A stretch of DNA of 6,964 nucleotides from positions 1 through 6,964 of the forward strand of contig CALKBB010000317.1 in NCBI GenBank assembly GCA_937989795.1, read 5' to 3'. This stretch comes from an uncultured Collinsella sp. (lineage in GTDB: Bacteria > Actinomycetota > Coriobacteriia > Coriobacteriales > Coriobacteriaceae). A model generated the notes under the pieces. The model was given only the letters and a program-made list of their open reading frames with translations. It was not told the DNA's origin and did not search any database. The translations under genes and the position numbers were made by a program. Of this stretch, positions 1 to 5,860 are shown piece after piece; within the stretch, counting starts at the first letter, position 1, and every line of letters starts with the position of its first letter.

Positions 1-2235
1 CAGGCTGCCGCCGGTGCCGCCGTGCCCACCATCTCGCGCGGACGCGTGACCTTTGTCGATGCCGCCCTGCCGCAGGGCGTGGTGGTGCCCGATGCCAACC
101 TGGCCGTGTTCTCGATCGCCGACCTCAACGCCCGCATGGACGCCAACCGCGCGCGCAGCCGCCGCAAGGTGGACATTACGCAGATCACGTTCCCGTTTAA
201 GCCGGGCGACTACGTGGTGCACGCCACTCACGGCATCGCGCTCTTTAGCGAGATTGCGCGTCAGGAAGTGGGCGGCAAAGAGCGAGACTACTTTTTGCTG
301 GAATATGCCGACGGCGACAAGCTCTACGTGCCGCTCGAGCAGGTCGACCGTATCACGCGATACGTCGGTCCCGACGGTGACAAACCGCGCCTGACCAGGC
401 TCAACACCGCCGACTGGACGCGTGCCACGAACAAGGCGCGCAAAAACGCCAAAAAGCTGGCGTTTGACCTGGTCGATCTGTATACGCGCCGCTCGTCGAT
501 TACCGGTATCGCCTGCCCGCCCGACACGCCCGAGCAGATCGAGATGGAGGAGAGCTTTCCCTACGACGAGACGCGCGACCAGCTGGAGGCCATCGCCGAC
601 ATTAAGGCCGATATGGAGGCGCCCAAGCCCATGGACCGCCTGCTGTGCGGCGACGTGGGTTTTGGCAAGACCGAGGTTGCCCTGCGCGCGGCGTTTAAGT
701 GCGTGGACTCCGGCCGCCAGGTCATGGTGCTCTGCCCCACGACCATTCTGGCCCAACAGCACTACGAGACATTCTTTGAGCGCTTTGCCCCGTTTGGCCT
801 TGAGGTCGAGGTGCTCAGCCGTTTCCGCACGCCGGCGCAGCAAAAGCGCGCGCTCAAGGCGTTTGCCGAGGGCACGATCGACGTGCTCATCGGCACGCAC
901 CGTCTGCTTTCGGCCGATGTGAACCCCAAGAACCTGGGCCTGGTGATCATCGACGAGGAGCAACGCTTTGGCGTGCAGCACAAGGAACAGCTCAAGAACC
1001 TGCGCGAGCAGATTGACGTGCTCACGCTTTCGGCAACGCCTATTCCGCGAACCATGCAGATGGCCACGAGCGGCGTGCGCGACATGAGCCTGATCACCAC
1101 GCCGCCGACCGGGCGTCGTCCCGTGATCGTGCACGTGGGGGAGTACGACCCCGACGTGGTGAGTGCGGCGATTCGCCTGGAGGTGGGCCGCGGCGGTCAG
1201 GTGTACTACGTGTCCAACCGCGTCAAGACCATCGACGATGCCGTGGCGCGCGTGCACGAGGCCGCGCCCGAGGCGCGTGTGGGCGTGGCACACGGCAAGA
1301 TGAGCCCGCGCGAGGTCGAGGACGTGATGATCGAGTTCGCGACCAAAAAGATTGACGTGCTCATCGCCACGACCATCGTGGAGAGCGGTATCGACAACGC
1401 GACCGCCAACACGCTCATCATCGAGGACTCGCAGCGTCTGGGTCTGGCACAGCTCTACCAGCTCAAGGGCCGTGTTGGCCGCTCTGCCACGCAGGCATAC
1501 GCGTACTTTATGTTCCCGGGCGAGCTGCCACTCACCGAGGAGGCGACGGCGCGCCTGACCGCACTTTCCGAGTTCCAGGACCTGGGCAGCGGCATGCGCA
1601 TCGCCATGCGCGACCTGGAGATTCGCGGCGCCGGCTCGCTTATGGGCGCCGAGCAGCACGGCAACCTGTCGAGCGTGGGCTTTGACCTGTTTACGCAGAT
1701 GCTGGGACAGGCCGTGGCCGAGGCACGCGGCGACGACGATGCCGGCGTGGAGGCGGCGAGCGTGGGTATTAACCTGCCGGCCGACTATTTCTTGTCCGAG
1801 GAGTACCTGCCGGCGGTGGATCAGCGCGTGCTCGTGTACCGTAAGCTCGCGGCGGCCGAGGACCTGGAGAGCATCGACGAGGTGCAGGAAGAGACCGAGG
1901 CCGCGCATGGTGAGCTGCCGTTGGCGGGACTCAACCTGTTCAACCGCGCGCGCATCCGTATCCGCGGCGAGCGTCTGGGGCTCGAGAGCGTCACGCTCAG
2001 TGGCGGCCGCATCACGTTTTTGGGCGTAGACGTGCCCAAGAAGGTGGCCTTTGAGCTTAAGACCCGCTATGGCGCGGTGAACTTCCCCAAGAGCCGCAAG
2101 CTCTCGGTGCCCTACAAGGCGGGCGCCGGCGCGGGCAGCGGCCTGGGTCGCGGCCTCGACGCCAACGACGGCACCGGTCCCGTTGCCGCGGCACTCATGC
2201 TGCTGCAGCAATTGGGTGCGAGCGACGACGACTAA
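1..2235 (+). CDS. mfd: Transcription-repair coupling factor Mfd (5' partial)
   Basis: Mfd is a DNA translocase that pushes RNA polymerase stalled at lesions off DNA and recruits the UvrA/UvrB excision machinery. The reading frame is open from base 1, so the gene begins upstream; the GTG at 22 is internal, not a start. 744 residues are visible. In order: a CarD-like RNA-polymerase-interaction domain (about nt 190-480, with KPGDYVVHATHG), the first helicase lobe with Walker A GDVGFGKT (649-672), DEEQ box (952-963) and SAT motif (1030-1038), the second lobe with QLKGRVGRS (about 1459-1485), the translocation motif region (about 1555-1692), and the C-terminal TRCF domain (about 1770-2100). Compared with the usual length of about 1150 residues, roughly 400 N-terminal residues (UvrB-like part) are missing only because of the window edge. 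A Gly/Ala-rich stretch precedes the C-terminus. No terminator follows, so transcription may run into the phosphatase gene. Confidence 0.97.
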   Translation, partial: QAAAGAAVPTISRGRVTFVDAALPQGVVVPDANLAVFSIADLNARMDANRARSRRKVDITQITFPFKPGDYVVHATHGIALFSEIARQEVGGKERDYFLLEYADGDKLYVPLEQVDRITRYVGPDGDKPRLTRLNTADWTRATNKARKNAKKLAFDLVDLYTRRSSITGIACPPDTPEQIEMEESFPYDETRDQLEAIADIKADMEAPKPMDRLLCGDVGFGKTEVALRAAFKCVDSGRQVMVLCPTTILAQQHYETFFERFAPFGLEVEVLSRFRTPAQQKRALKAFAEGTIDVLIGTHRLLSADVNPKNLGLVIIDEEQRFGVQHKEQLKNLREQIDVLTLSATPIPRTMQMATSGVRDMSLITTPPTGRRPVIVHVGEYDPDVVSAAIRLEVGRGGQVYYVSNRVKTIDDAVARVHEAAPEARVGVAHGKMSPREVEDVMIEFATKKIDVLIATTIVESGIDNATANTLIIEDSQRLGLAQLYQLKGRVGRSATQAYAYFMFPGELPLTEEATARLTALSEFQDLGSGMRIAMRDLEIRGAGSLMGAEQHGNLSSVGFDLFTQMLGQAVAEARGDDDAGVEAASVGINLPADYFLSEEYLPAVDQRVLVYRKLAAAEDLESIDEVQEETEAAHGELPLAGLNLFNRARIRIRGERLGLESVTLSGGRITFLGVDVPKKVAFELKTRYGAVNFPKSRKLSVPYKAGAGAGSGLGRGLDANDGTGPVAAALMLLQQLGASDDD

Positions 2236-2272
2236 CGGGTCGACGCTGCAAACGCCCCATTTGGGCAATCTG
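2233..2272. repeat. Dispersed 40-bp repeat, copy 1
   Basis: This block shares 33 of 40 bases, without gaps, with 6877-6916. Two blocks are identical: TCGACGCTGC (2240-2249) and CATTTGGGCAATCTG (2258-2272). They are separated by eight mostly different bases in both copies. The first bases (TAACGG) include the mfd stop codon, so the left edge match may be chance. The function is unknown. It sits in the only gap between mfd and the phosphatase gene, 19 bases before the phosphatase start. Confidence 0.75.
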
Positions 2273-2291
2273 GTTCCATCGAAAGGAAAGC

Positions 2292-3155
2292 ATGTTCGGA
2301 TACATCTATAAGAAAGATGTCGCCATTATCGCGGTTGTCCTGTGCCTTTGTCTGGGCGTGGGCAGCTTCTTTGATTATCAAATCTCGAGTGCGCTGTTCA
2401 ACATCGGCAGCATGTACGGCCGCTTTATCGAGGCTGCCGGCGAGTTGCCGTTTGAGCTGACGGCGAGCATTGCGGGCGTTATGCTCGTGCGCGCGGTGCG
2501 TCCCGATTCCAGAGGGAGCAAATGGCTTGCCGTGCTCGGCATCCTCGTCAACGTCGGCTTGTCCGGCTACGAGATCGTCTCGTCCCTGAAGGTTGGCGGC
2601 AAACTCATTGCCGTTCAGCTGGTGCTGACGTTTGTGCTGGTCATCGCTGCCAACCTTATCGTCTATCGTCTCACGCGCGCGACCGAGCCTGACGAGCTCA
2701 CACGCTGGGCGTTGATGGTACTTGCCGTGTGGGTCGCTCAGGCCATTATCCTCAACGTCATTGTTAAGCCGTTGTGGTCGCGCCCGCGCATGCGCGTGAT
2801 CGAGGTGACGCCGGGGCTCAATTTTCAGCCGTGGTGGGTGATCGGCAATCCCGACAAGTGGGCCTATATTGCCGCCGGCGTGATCAAGGATGGCTTTAAG
2901 TCGTTTGCGAGTGGACACACGGCGCACGCGGCGATTGGCCTTATGCTCGCCGGGCTTCCCGTGGCGGCCTTTAAGGAAAAGCCGTCGCGCCGTCGTGTGG
3001 TCTTTTGGGTCGCCGCCGTGGTCGCGGCGCTCGTCGCCTTTGGCCGCATCGTGATCGGTGCACACTTTTTGACTGACGTGAGCTGCGGCTTTGCCCTGGT
3101 GTTGGCACTTGAGTGCCTTGCCGCGCGCATTGCCTATCCCAACGGCGTACAATAG
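2292..3155 (+). CDS. PAP2-family membrane phosphatase
   Basis: An integral membrane protein of 287 residues with about six hydrophobic segments (near residues 9-26, 55-66, 78-93, 106-126, 138-158, then 190-225 and 236-280 around the active site). The three PAP2 phosphatase motifs are recognisable: K159-x6-R166, then ASGH (206-209) with the catalytic-type His209, and R252-x5-H258-x3-D262. Family members remove phosphate from lipid phosphates or pyrophosphates (phosphatidate, undecaprenyl pyrophosphate, phosphatidylglycerol phosphate) at the membrane; the substrate here cannot be told from sequence. The first motif is slightly unusual: the proline expected after R166 is Met167, although an RP pair occurs two residues earlier (R164-P165). 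The start is the ATG at 2292, preceded by GAAAGGA (2281-2287). The gene follows mfd by 56 bases and precedes the PLP enzyme by 45 bases with no clear terminator on either side. A 312-residue antisense frame over it is a GC-frame shadow. Confidence 0.9.
   Translation: MFGYIYKKDVAIIAVVLCLCLGVGSFFDYQISSALFNIGSMYGRFIEAAGELPFELTASIAGVMLVRAVRPDSRGSKWLAVLGILVNVGLSGYEIVSSLKVGGKLIAVQLVLTFVLVIAANLIVYRLTRATEPDELTRWALMVLAVWVAQAIILNVIVKPLWSRPRMRVIEVTPGLNFQPWWVIGNPDKWAYIAAGVIKDGFKSFASGHTAHAAIGLMLAGLPVAAFKEKPSRRRVVFWVAAVVAALVAFGRIVIGAHFLTDVSCGFALVLALECLAARIAYPNGVQ
3148..3153 (+). promoter_or_regulatory. Possible -10 element TACAAT
   Basis: TACAAT overlaps the last codons of the phosphatase gene, 47 bases before the start of the PLP-enzyme gene, and matches the TATAAT consensus at five of six positions. 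No convincing -35 element lies 16-18 bases upstream, so this is a weak candidate. A small 5-bp hairpin (CGGGC 3171-3175 with GCCCG 3180-3184) lies in the resulting leader. Confidence 0.25.
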
Positions 3156-3187
3156 CTCCGTTTGAATCATCGGGCCCGTGCCCGGCT

Positions 3188-3194
3188 AGAGAGG
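3188..3194 (+). promoter_or_regulatory. Ribosome binding site fixing the PLP-enzyme start
   Basis: AGAGAGG ends six bases before the ATG at 3201. A longer frame could begin at the TTG at 3162, but that codon has no such site and would add 13 residues lacking family similarity. The ATG at 3201 also places the conserved N-terminus (FNNDYSHGAHP) at residues 4-14, as expected. Confidence 0.75.
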
Positions 3195-3200
3195 ATTGCC

Positions 3201-4226
3201 ATGCTCGCGTTTAACAACGACTATTCCCACGGCGCACATCCGGCAGTGCTGCAGGCACTCGTCGACACCAACATGGAGCCGCAGCCCGGCTACGGTACCG
3301 ATGCGCACACCGAGCGTGCCAAGCAACTTATCCGCGAGGCCTGTCAGGCCCCCGATGCCGACGTGTTTTTTCTGGTGGGCGGCACGCAGGCCAACGCGAC
3401 GGTGATCGACATGCTGCTTGCGCCCTACGAGGGCGTCGTTGCTGCCGAGACTGGCCACGTCGCCTGCCACGAGGCAGGCGCCATCGAGTTTGGCGGCCAC
3501 AAGGTGCTCACCATCCCCGGCTACGAGGGCAAGATGCACGCCGAGGACCTCGAGAACTATATCCAGGTGTTCTACGAAAACGAGAGCTACGAGCACACGG
3601 TGTTCCCGGGCGCCGTGTACGTGAGCCTGTCGACCGAGTACGGCACGCTGTACTCCAAGGCCGAGCTCGCGGCGCTTCACGCGGTGTGCCAGAAACGCGA
3701 GATTCCGCTGTTTGTGGACGGTGCTCGCCTGGCCTATGCGCTGGCGGCCGATGAGTGCGACATTACCCTGTCCGAGCTGGCGCAGCTATGCGACGTGTTC
3801 TACATCGGTGGCACCAAGTGCGGCGCACTCTGCGGCGAGGCCGTGGTGTTCTGCGGCATGCACGCTCCGGCGCATCCCATTCCGCGTATTAAGCAGCATG
3901 GCGCGCTGCTTGCCAAGGGCCGCCTGACGGGCGTGCAGTTTGAGGCGCTCTTTACCGACGGCCTGTATTTTGAGATTGGTCGCCAGGCGATCGAAACCGC
4001 GCAGGCGCTTCGTCGCGTGCTGCACGAGCGCGGCTACCAGTTCTTCTTGGAGACGCCGACCAACCAGCAGTTCGTGATTCTGCCCAACGAGGACATGGCC
4101 CGCATTCGCGAGCATGCCTCGATCGAGTACTGGGAAAAGTACGACGAGACCCACACCGTGGTGCGCTTTTGCACTAGCTGGGCCACGACGCAGGAGGACA
4201 TCGACGCGTTGGCGGCTGTCCTGTAA
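3201..4226 (+). CDS. Threonine aldolase/beta-eliminating lyase family PLP enzyme
   Basis: A cytosolic fold-type I PLP enzyme of 341 residues, the usual length for low-specificity L-threonine aldolases, which cleave L-threonine or allo-threonine to glycine and acetaldehyde. Visible features: an N-terminal NDYSHGAHP segment, the phosphate-binding loop GGTQAN (60-65), a ring-stacking His86 in the ETGHVACHEAGA stretch, the cofactor-contacting FVDGARL (171-177, with Asp173 and Arg176), and the Schiff-base lysine K206 in YIGGTKCGAL. Classical enzymes such as E. coli LtaE carry SGTxAN where this protein has GGTQAN. It therefore seems to belong to a sister subgroup commonly labelled threonine aldolase, whose true substrate is less certain. 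A strong terminator begins 20 bases after the stop codon. The gene may be read with the phosphatase gene upstream or from its own weak promoter. The family call is firm, the exact substrate is not. Confidence 0.88.
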   Translation: MLAFNNDYSHGAHPAVLQALVDTNMEPQPGYGTDAHTERAKQLIREACQAPDADVFFLVGGTQANATVIDMLLAPYEGVVAAETGHVACHEAGAIEFGGHKVLTIPGYEGKMHAEDLENYIQVFYENESYEHTVFPGAVYVSLSTEYGTLYSKAELAALHAVCQKREIPLFVDGARLAYALAADECDITLSELAQLCDVFYIGGTKCGALCGEAVVFCGMHAPAHPIPRIKQHGALLAKGRLTGVQFEALFTDGLYFEIGRQAIETAQALRRVLHERGYQFFLETPTNQQFVILPNEDMARIREHASIEYWEKYDETHTVVRFCTSWATTQEDIDALAAVL

Positions 4227-4245
4227 GTTGACATGATGACGGGGG

Positions 4246-4287
4246 CCGCCCTGCGCTGGGTTTGGCGCAGGGCGGTCTTTGCTTTTT
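4246..4287 (+). terminator. Rho-independent terminator after the PLP-enzyme gene
   Basis: A perfect 11-bp GC-rich stem (CCGCCCTGCGC 4246-4256 with GCGCAGGGCGG 4265-4275) has an 8-base loop and is followed by TCTTTGCTTTTT (4276-4287). It should end transcription from the upstream genes. Unusually, the T-run is directly followed by the ribosome binding site of the next gene on the same strand. Confidence 0.88.
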
Positions 4288-4290
4288 GGG

Positions 4291-4298
4291 GGAGAAGG
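4291..4298 (+). promoter_or_regulatory. Ribosome binding site of the acetyltransferase gene
   Basis: GGAGAAGG lies five bases before the ATG at 4304. This site decides the start: a frame from the TTG at 4262 would place the terminator stem inside the coding region and add 14 residues that are only read-through of the hairpin. Confidence 0.8.
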
Positions 4299-4303
4299 GT
4301 TGT

Positions 4304-4885
4304 ATGACCGAGATGTCCGAGCCGACGATTCGCCTGGCGACGCCCGATGATGCGCCGGCGTTGCTTGCCATCTATGAGCCATATGTGCGCGAGACGGCGA
4401 TAACCTGCGAATACGAGGTGCCGAGCGTTGAGGAGTTCGCCGGGCGCATCGAGCGCGCGCTCGAGCGCTATCCGTATCTGGTGATGGAGCTGGACGGGCG
4501 TCTGGTAGGCTATGCCTATGTGAGTCCGCTCAACAGCCGCGAGGCATACGACTGGTCGGTCGAGACATCGATCTACCTGGCGCGCGACGTGCGCCACGGC
4601 GGGCTGGGCCACAAGCTGCACGATGCGCTCAAGCAATGCCTGATCGCGATGGGCATCACCAATATGTGCGCGCTCATCGCCGTGCCGCACGACAAGGACG
4701 ACGAGTATCTGACGCACAACAGTCAGGATTTCCATGCCCATATGGGCTACCGCCTGGTGGGTACGTTTGACCGCTGTGCCCAGAAGTTCGGCCGCTGGTA
4801 CGACATGTGCTGGATGGAGTTGGTCCTGGCCGAGCGCGTCCCTAACCAACCCAAACCAACCTGGTTCCCCGACCTCCTCGCCTAA
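4304..4885 (+). CDS. GNAT N-acetyltransferase, PAT-like subfamily
   Basis: A 193-residue single-domain GNAT enzyme that would transfer acetyl from acetyl-CoA to an amine. The N-terminal IRLATPDDAPALLAIYEPYV (9-28) is the usual beta1-alpha1 of the family. Motif A with the pyrophosphate-binding pattern R-x-x-G-x-G is R97-H-G-G-L-G102. HMGY (146-149) and KFGRWYDMCWME (161-172) are typical of the phosphinothricin acetyltransferase/methionine-sulfone acetyltransferase-like group, so small amino acid analogues are plausible substrates, but the real one is unknown. The last residues (PNQPKPTWFPDLLA) are Pro-rich and are encoded partly by an inverted-repeat arm (4842-4857). The gene has no visible promoter of its own between the preceding terminator and its ribosome binding site. 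It converges on the GntR gene with 47 bases between the stop codons. Confidence 0.9.
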   Translation: MTEMSEPTIRLATPDDAPALLAIYEPYVRETAITCEYEVPSVEEFAGRIERALERYPYLVMELDGRLVGYAYVSPLNSREAYDWSVETSIYLARDVRHGGLGHKLHDALKQCLIAMGITNMCALIAVPHDKDDEYLTHNSQDFHAHMGYRLVGTFDRCAQKFGRWYDMCWMELVLAERVPNQPKPTWFPDLLA

Positions 4886-4936
4886 AACCACCACAAAGGG
4901 GACAGGCACCTTTGTGGTGGTTTTGGTGTTGGTTAG
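4842..4936. repeat. Outer imperfect inverted repeat at the convergent gene ends
   Basis: The bases at 4842-4857 (CTAACCAACCCAAACC) reappear inverted at 4919-4936 with two single-base insertions. They enclose the perfect hairpin 4884-4924 and partly overlap its right arm. The left arm lies within the final codons of the acetyltransferase; the right arm covers the minus-strand stop codon of the GntR gene. Confidence 0.5.
4884..4924. terminator. Bidirectional hairpin terminator with REP-like centre
   Basis: A perfect 16-bp inverted repeat (4884-4899 with 4909-4924) has a 9-base loop. The arms begin and end with AAAA/TTTT, so each strand yields a stem ending in a T-run, which suits termination from both converging genes. 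The left arm overlaps the acetyltransferase stop codon (4883-4885). The apex contains GGGGACAGGCACC (4898-4910), a motif that resembles short GGGGACAG-type repeats found in many bacterial genomes near gene ends; that link is from memory. Confidence 0.82.
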
Positions 4937-5655
4937 CCGATGGGCTCGGTGTATTTGGCACGGTCGGTGCGCTGGATGCGCTTGGAGACATGGAGCGGGC
5001 GGCCGTCGGTGTCGTAGACGTAGTCGGTGATTAGGATCAGCGCCTGCCCGCGCTCAACGTTGAGCAAAAACGCCTCGTTTTGCGAGGCATAGCACACCTC
5101 AAAGGTCTTATGTCCCTGTGCTGGCGCTCGATGGAATTCTTGGCGCAGCGTCGCGTAGAGCGAACCGTTGATATCGCGATCGATGAGCGTCTCGAAGCTT
5201 GGCGGCAGGTAGGTGGTCTCCAGGCACAGCGGCACGTCGTCCAGGTAGCGCAGGCGGACAAGTTTGACGAGCTTGCTGCCCACGGCGGCGTCAAAGAACT
5301 TAGCCATGCTGCCGGCCGCCTTGGCAAAGCCCGAGTCCACGGTGCGCGTGGTGGGCTTCATGCCCTGGCCTTCGACCTGCTTGGTATAGCTCGAAAACAC
5401 CAGGTTGTTCTCGTGGAGCGCCGGCGTGTCGGCCACAAAGGCGCCACGCCCGCGCTCGGTGCGCACCAGACCCTCGTCAACGAGCACCTTAAGGGCGTGG
5501 CGTACGGTGCTGCGCGACAGCTCCGATTCGTCCATGAGTTCCATCTCGGACGGCAGCTTGTCTCCGCGCGCGTAGGTGCCGGAGGCGATGCGGTCGCGCA
5601 GCATGCCCGCCAAGCGCTCGTATTGGGTCAGTCTCTTTTTAGATGAAGCGTTCAT
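4933..5655 (-). CDS. GntR-family regulator with UTRA domain (HutC-like)
   Basis: A 240-residue DNA-binding regulator. The N-terminal winged helix-turn-helix spans about residues 10-77, with the hallmark LPSEMEL (34-40), the recognition region SRSTVRHALKVLVDEGLV (47-64) and the wing RTERGRGAFV (65-74). A UTRA effector-binding domain fills about 95-236, including LVKLVRLRYLDDVPLCLETTYLP-type strands (129-151) and the terminal DYVYDTDGRPLHVSKRI region (211-227). Members usually bind a phosphorylated sugar or related small molecule and repress neighbouring catabolic genes. The start is the ATG at 5655 (minus strand), with a modest AGG about eight bases upstream. The gene diverges from the SIS-domain deglycase-like gene, with 205 bases between them, and that region is rich in TGTAT-type half-sites. 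The inferred role is control of the SIS gene and of itself in response to an Amadori-type sugar phosphate; the ligand is not shown by the sequence. Confidence 0.93.
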   Translation of the reverse strand: MNASSKKRLTQYERLAGMLRDRIASGTYARGDKLPSEMELMDESELSRSTVRHALKVLVDEGLVRTERGRGAFVADTPALHENNLVFSSYTKQVEGQGMKPTTRTVDSGFAKAAGSMAKFFDAAVGSKLVKLVRLRYLDDVPLCLETTYLPPSFETLIDRDINGSLYATLRQEFHRAPAQGHKTFEVCYASQNEAFLLNVERGQALILITDYVYDTDGRPLHVSKRIQRTDRAKYTEPIG

Positions 5656-5698
5656 GCGATCAACCTGTATCTAACCTGTATGCGTATCTAATCAAGCA

Positions 5699-5711
5699 TG
5701 TATTCAATACA
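5699..5711. promoter_or_regulatory. Candidate GntR operator palindrome
   Basis: TGTATTCAATACA is a perfect 6-bp inverted repeat around one central base. Its arms match the TGTAT half-site seen throughout this gap. The size and symmetry suit a dimeric GntR/HutC-type regulator. It lies 43 bases upstream of the GntR start codon, near where that promoter should be. Confidence 0.5.
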
Positions 5712-5843
5712 ACAACAAAACCGCTGGTAGCAAGTTATCGAAAACCGTATCAGCGAATTTTCTAAGATAAATATAGCATACAACTAGTCGACATAACCAA
5801 AACATGTATGTAACTTGTATGCCATCGAGAGCATCAAACGAGA

Positions 5844-5850
5844 AGAAAGG
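5844..5850 (+). promoter_or_regulatory. Ribosome binding site of the SIS-domain gene
   Basis: AGAAAGG lies ten bases before the ATG at 5861, a slightly long but workable spacing. An out-of-frame ATG at 5853 is only two bases away, too close for efficient use, and would give just nine residues. Confidence 0.65.
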
Positions 5851-5860
5851 CTGATGCACG

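Larger units (their letters stand above)
5656..5860. promoter_or_regulatory. Divergent AT-rich control region of the GntR and SIS genes
   Basis: This gap is clearly richer in A and T than its surroundings. It holds nine GTAT-containing half-sites: seven on the + strand (GTAT at 5667, 5678, 5684, 5700, 5747, 5806 and 5817) and two on the minus strand (ATAC at 5707 and 5778). Tandem pairs with an 11-base period flank both genes: 5662-5683 near the GntR start and 5801-5822 near the SIS start. TCGACA (5788-5793) could be a -35 element for the SIS gene, but no good -10 follows, so exact promoters are not assigned. The half-sites are probable operators of the adjacent GntR protein. Confidence 0.6.

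Noticed and set aside
22..24. GTG as start of the mfd-like frame
   Set aside because: The frame is open to base 1 and homologues carry about 400 more residues upstream, so the GTG is an internal valine codon.
2232..3170. 312-residue open frame antisense to the PAP2 gene
   Set aside because: It mirrors the codons of a well-supported membrane protein gene, is rich in His, Arg, Asp and Gln with no recognisable domain, and has no ribosome binding site. It is a GC-frame shadow.
3171..3184. Small hairpin CGGGC/GCCCG before the PLP-enzyme gene
   Set aside because: It has only five base pairs and no T-run, too weak to call a terminator or riboswitch.
4228..4233. Perfect -35 hexamer TTGACA after the PLP-enzyme stop codon
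   Set aside because: The bases 16-18 downstream are GC-rich terminator stem (CTGCGC region) with no -10 element, so it is not called as a promoter, though it is noted in the acetyltransferase leader finding.
4034..4909. 291-residue open frame antisense to the PLP-enzyme end and the acetyltransferase
   Set aside because: It crosses the terminator and two well-supported genes, has shadow-like composition and no family resemblance.
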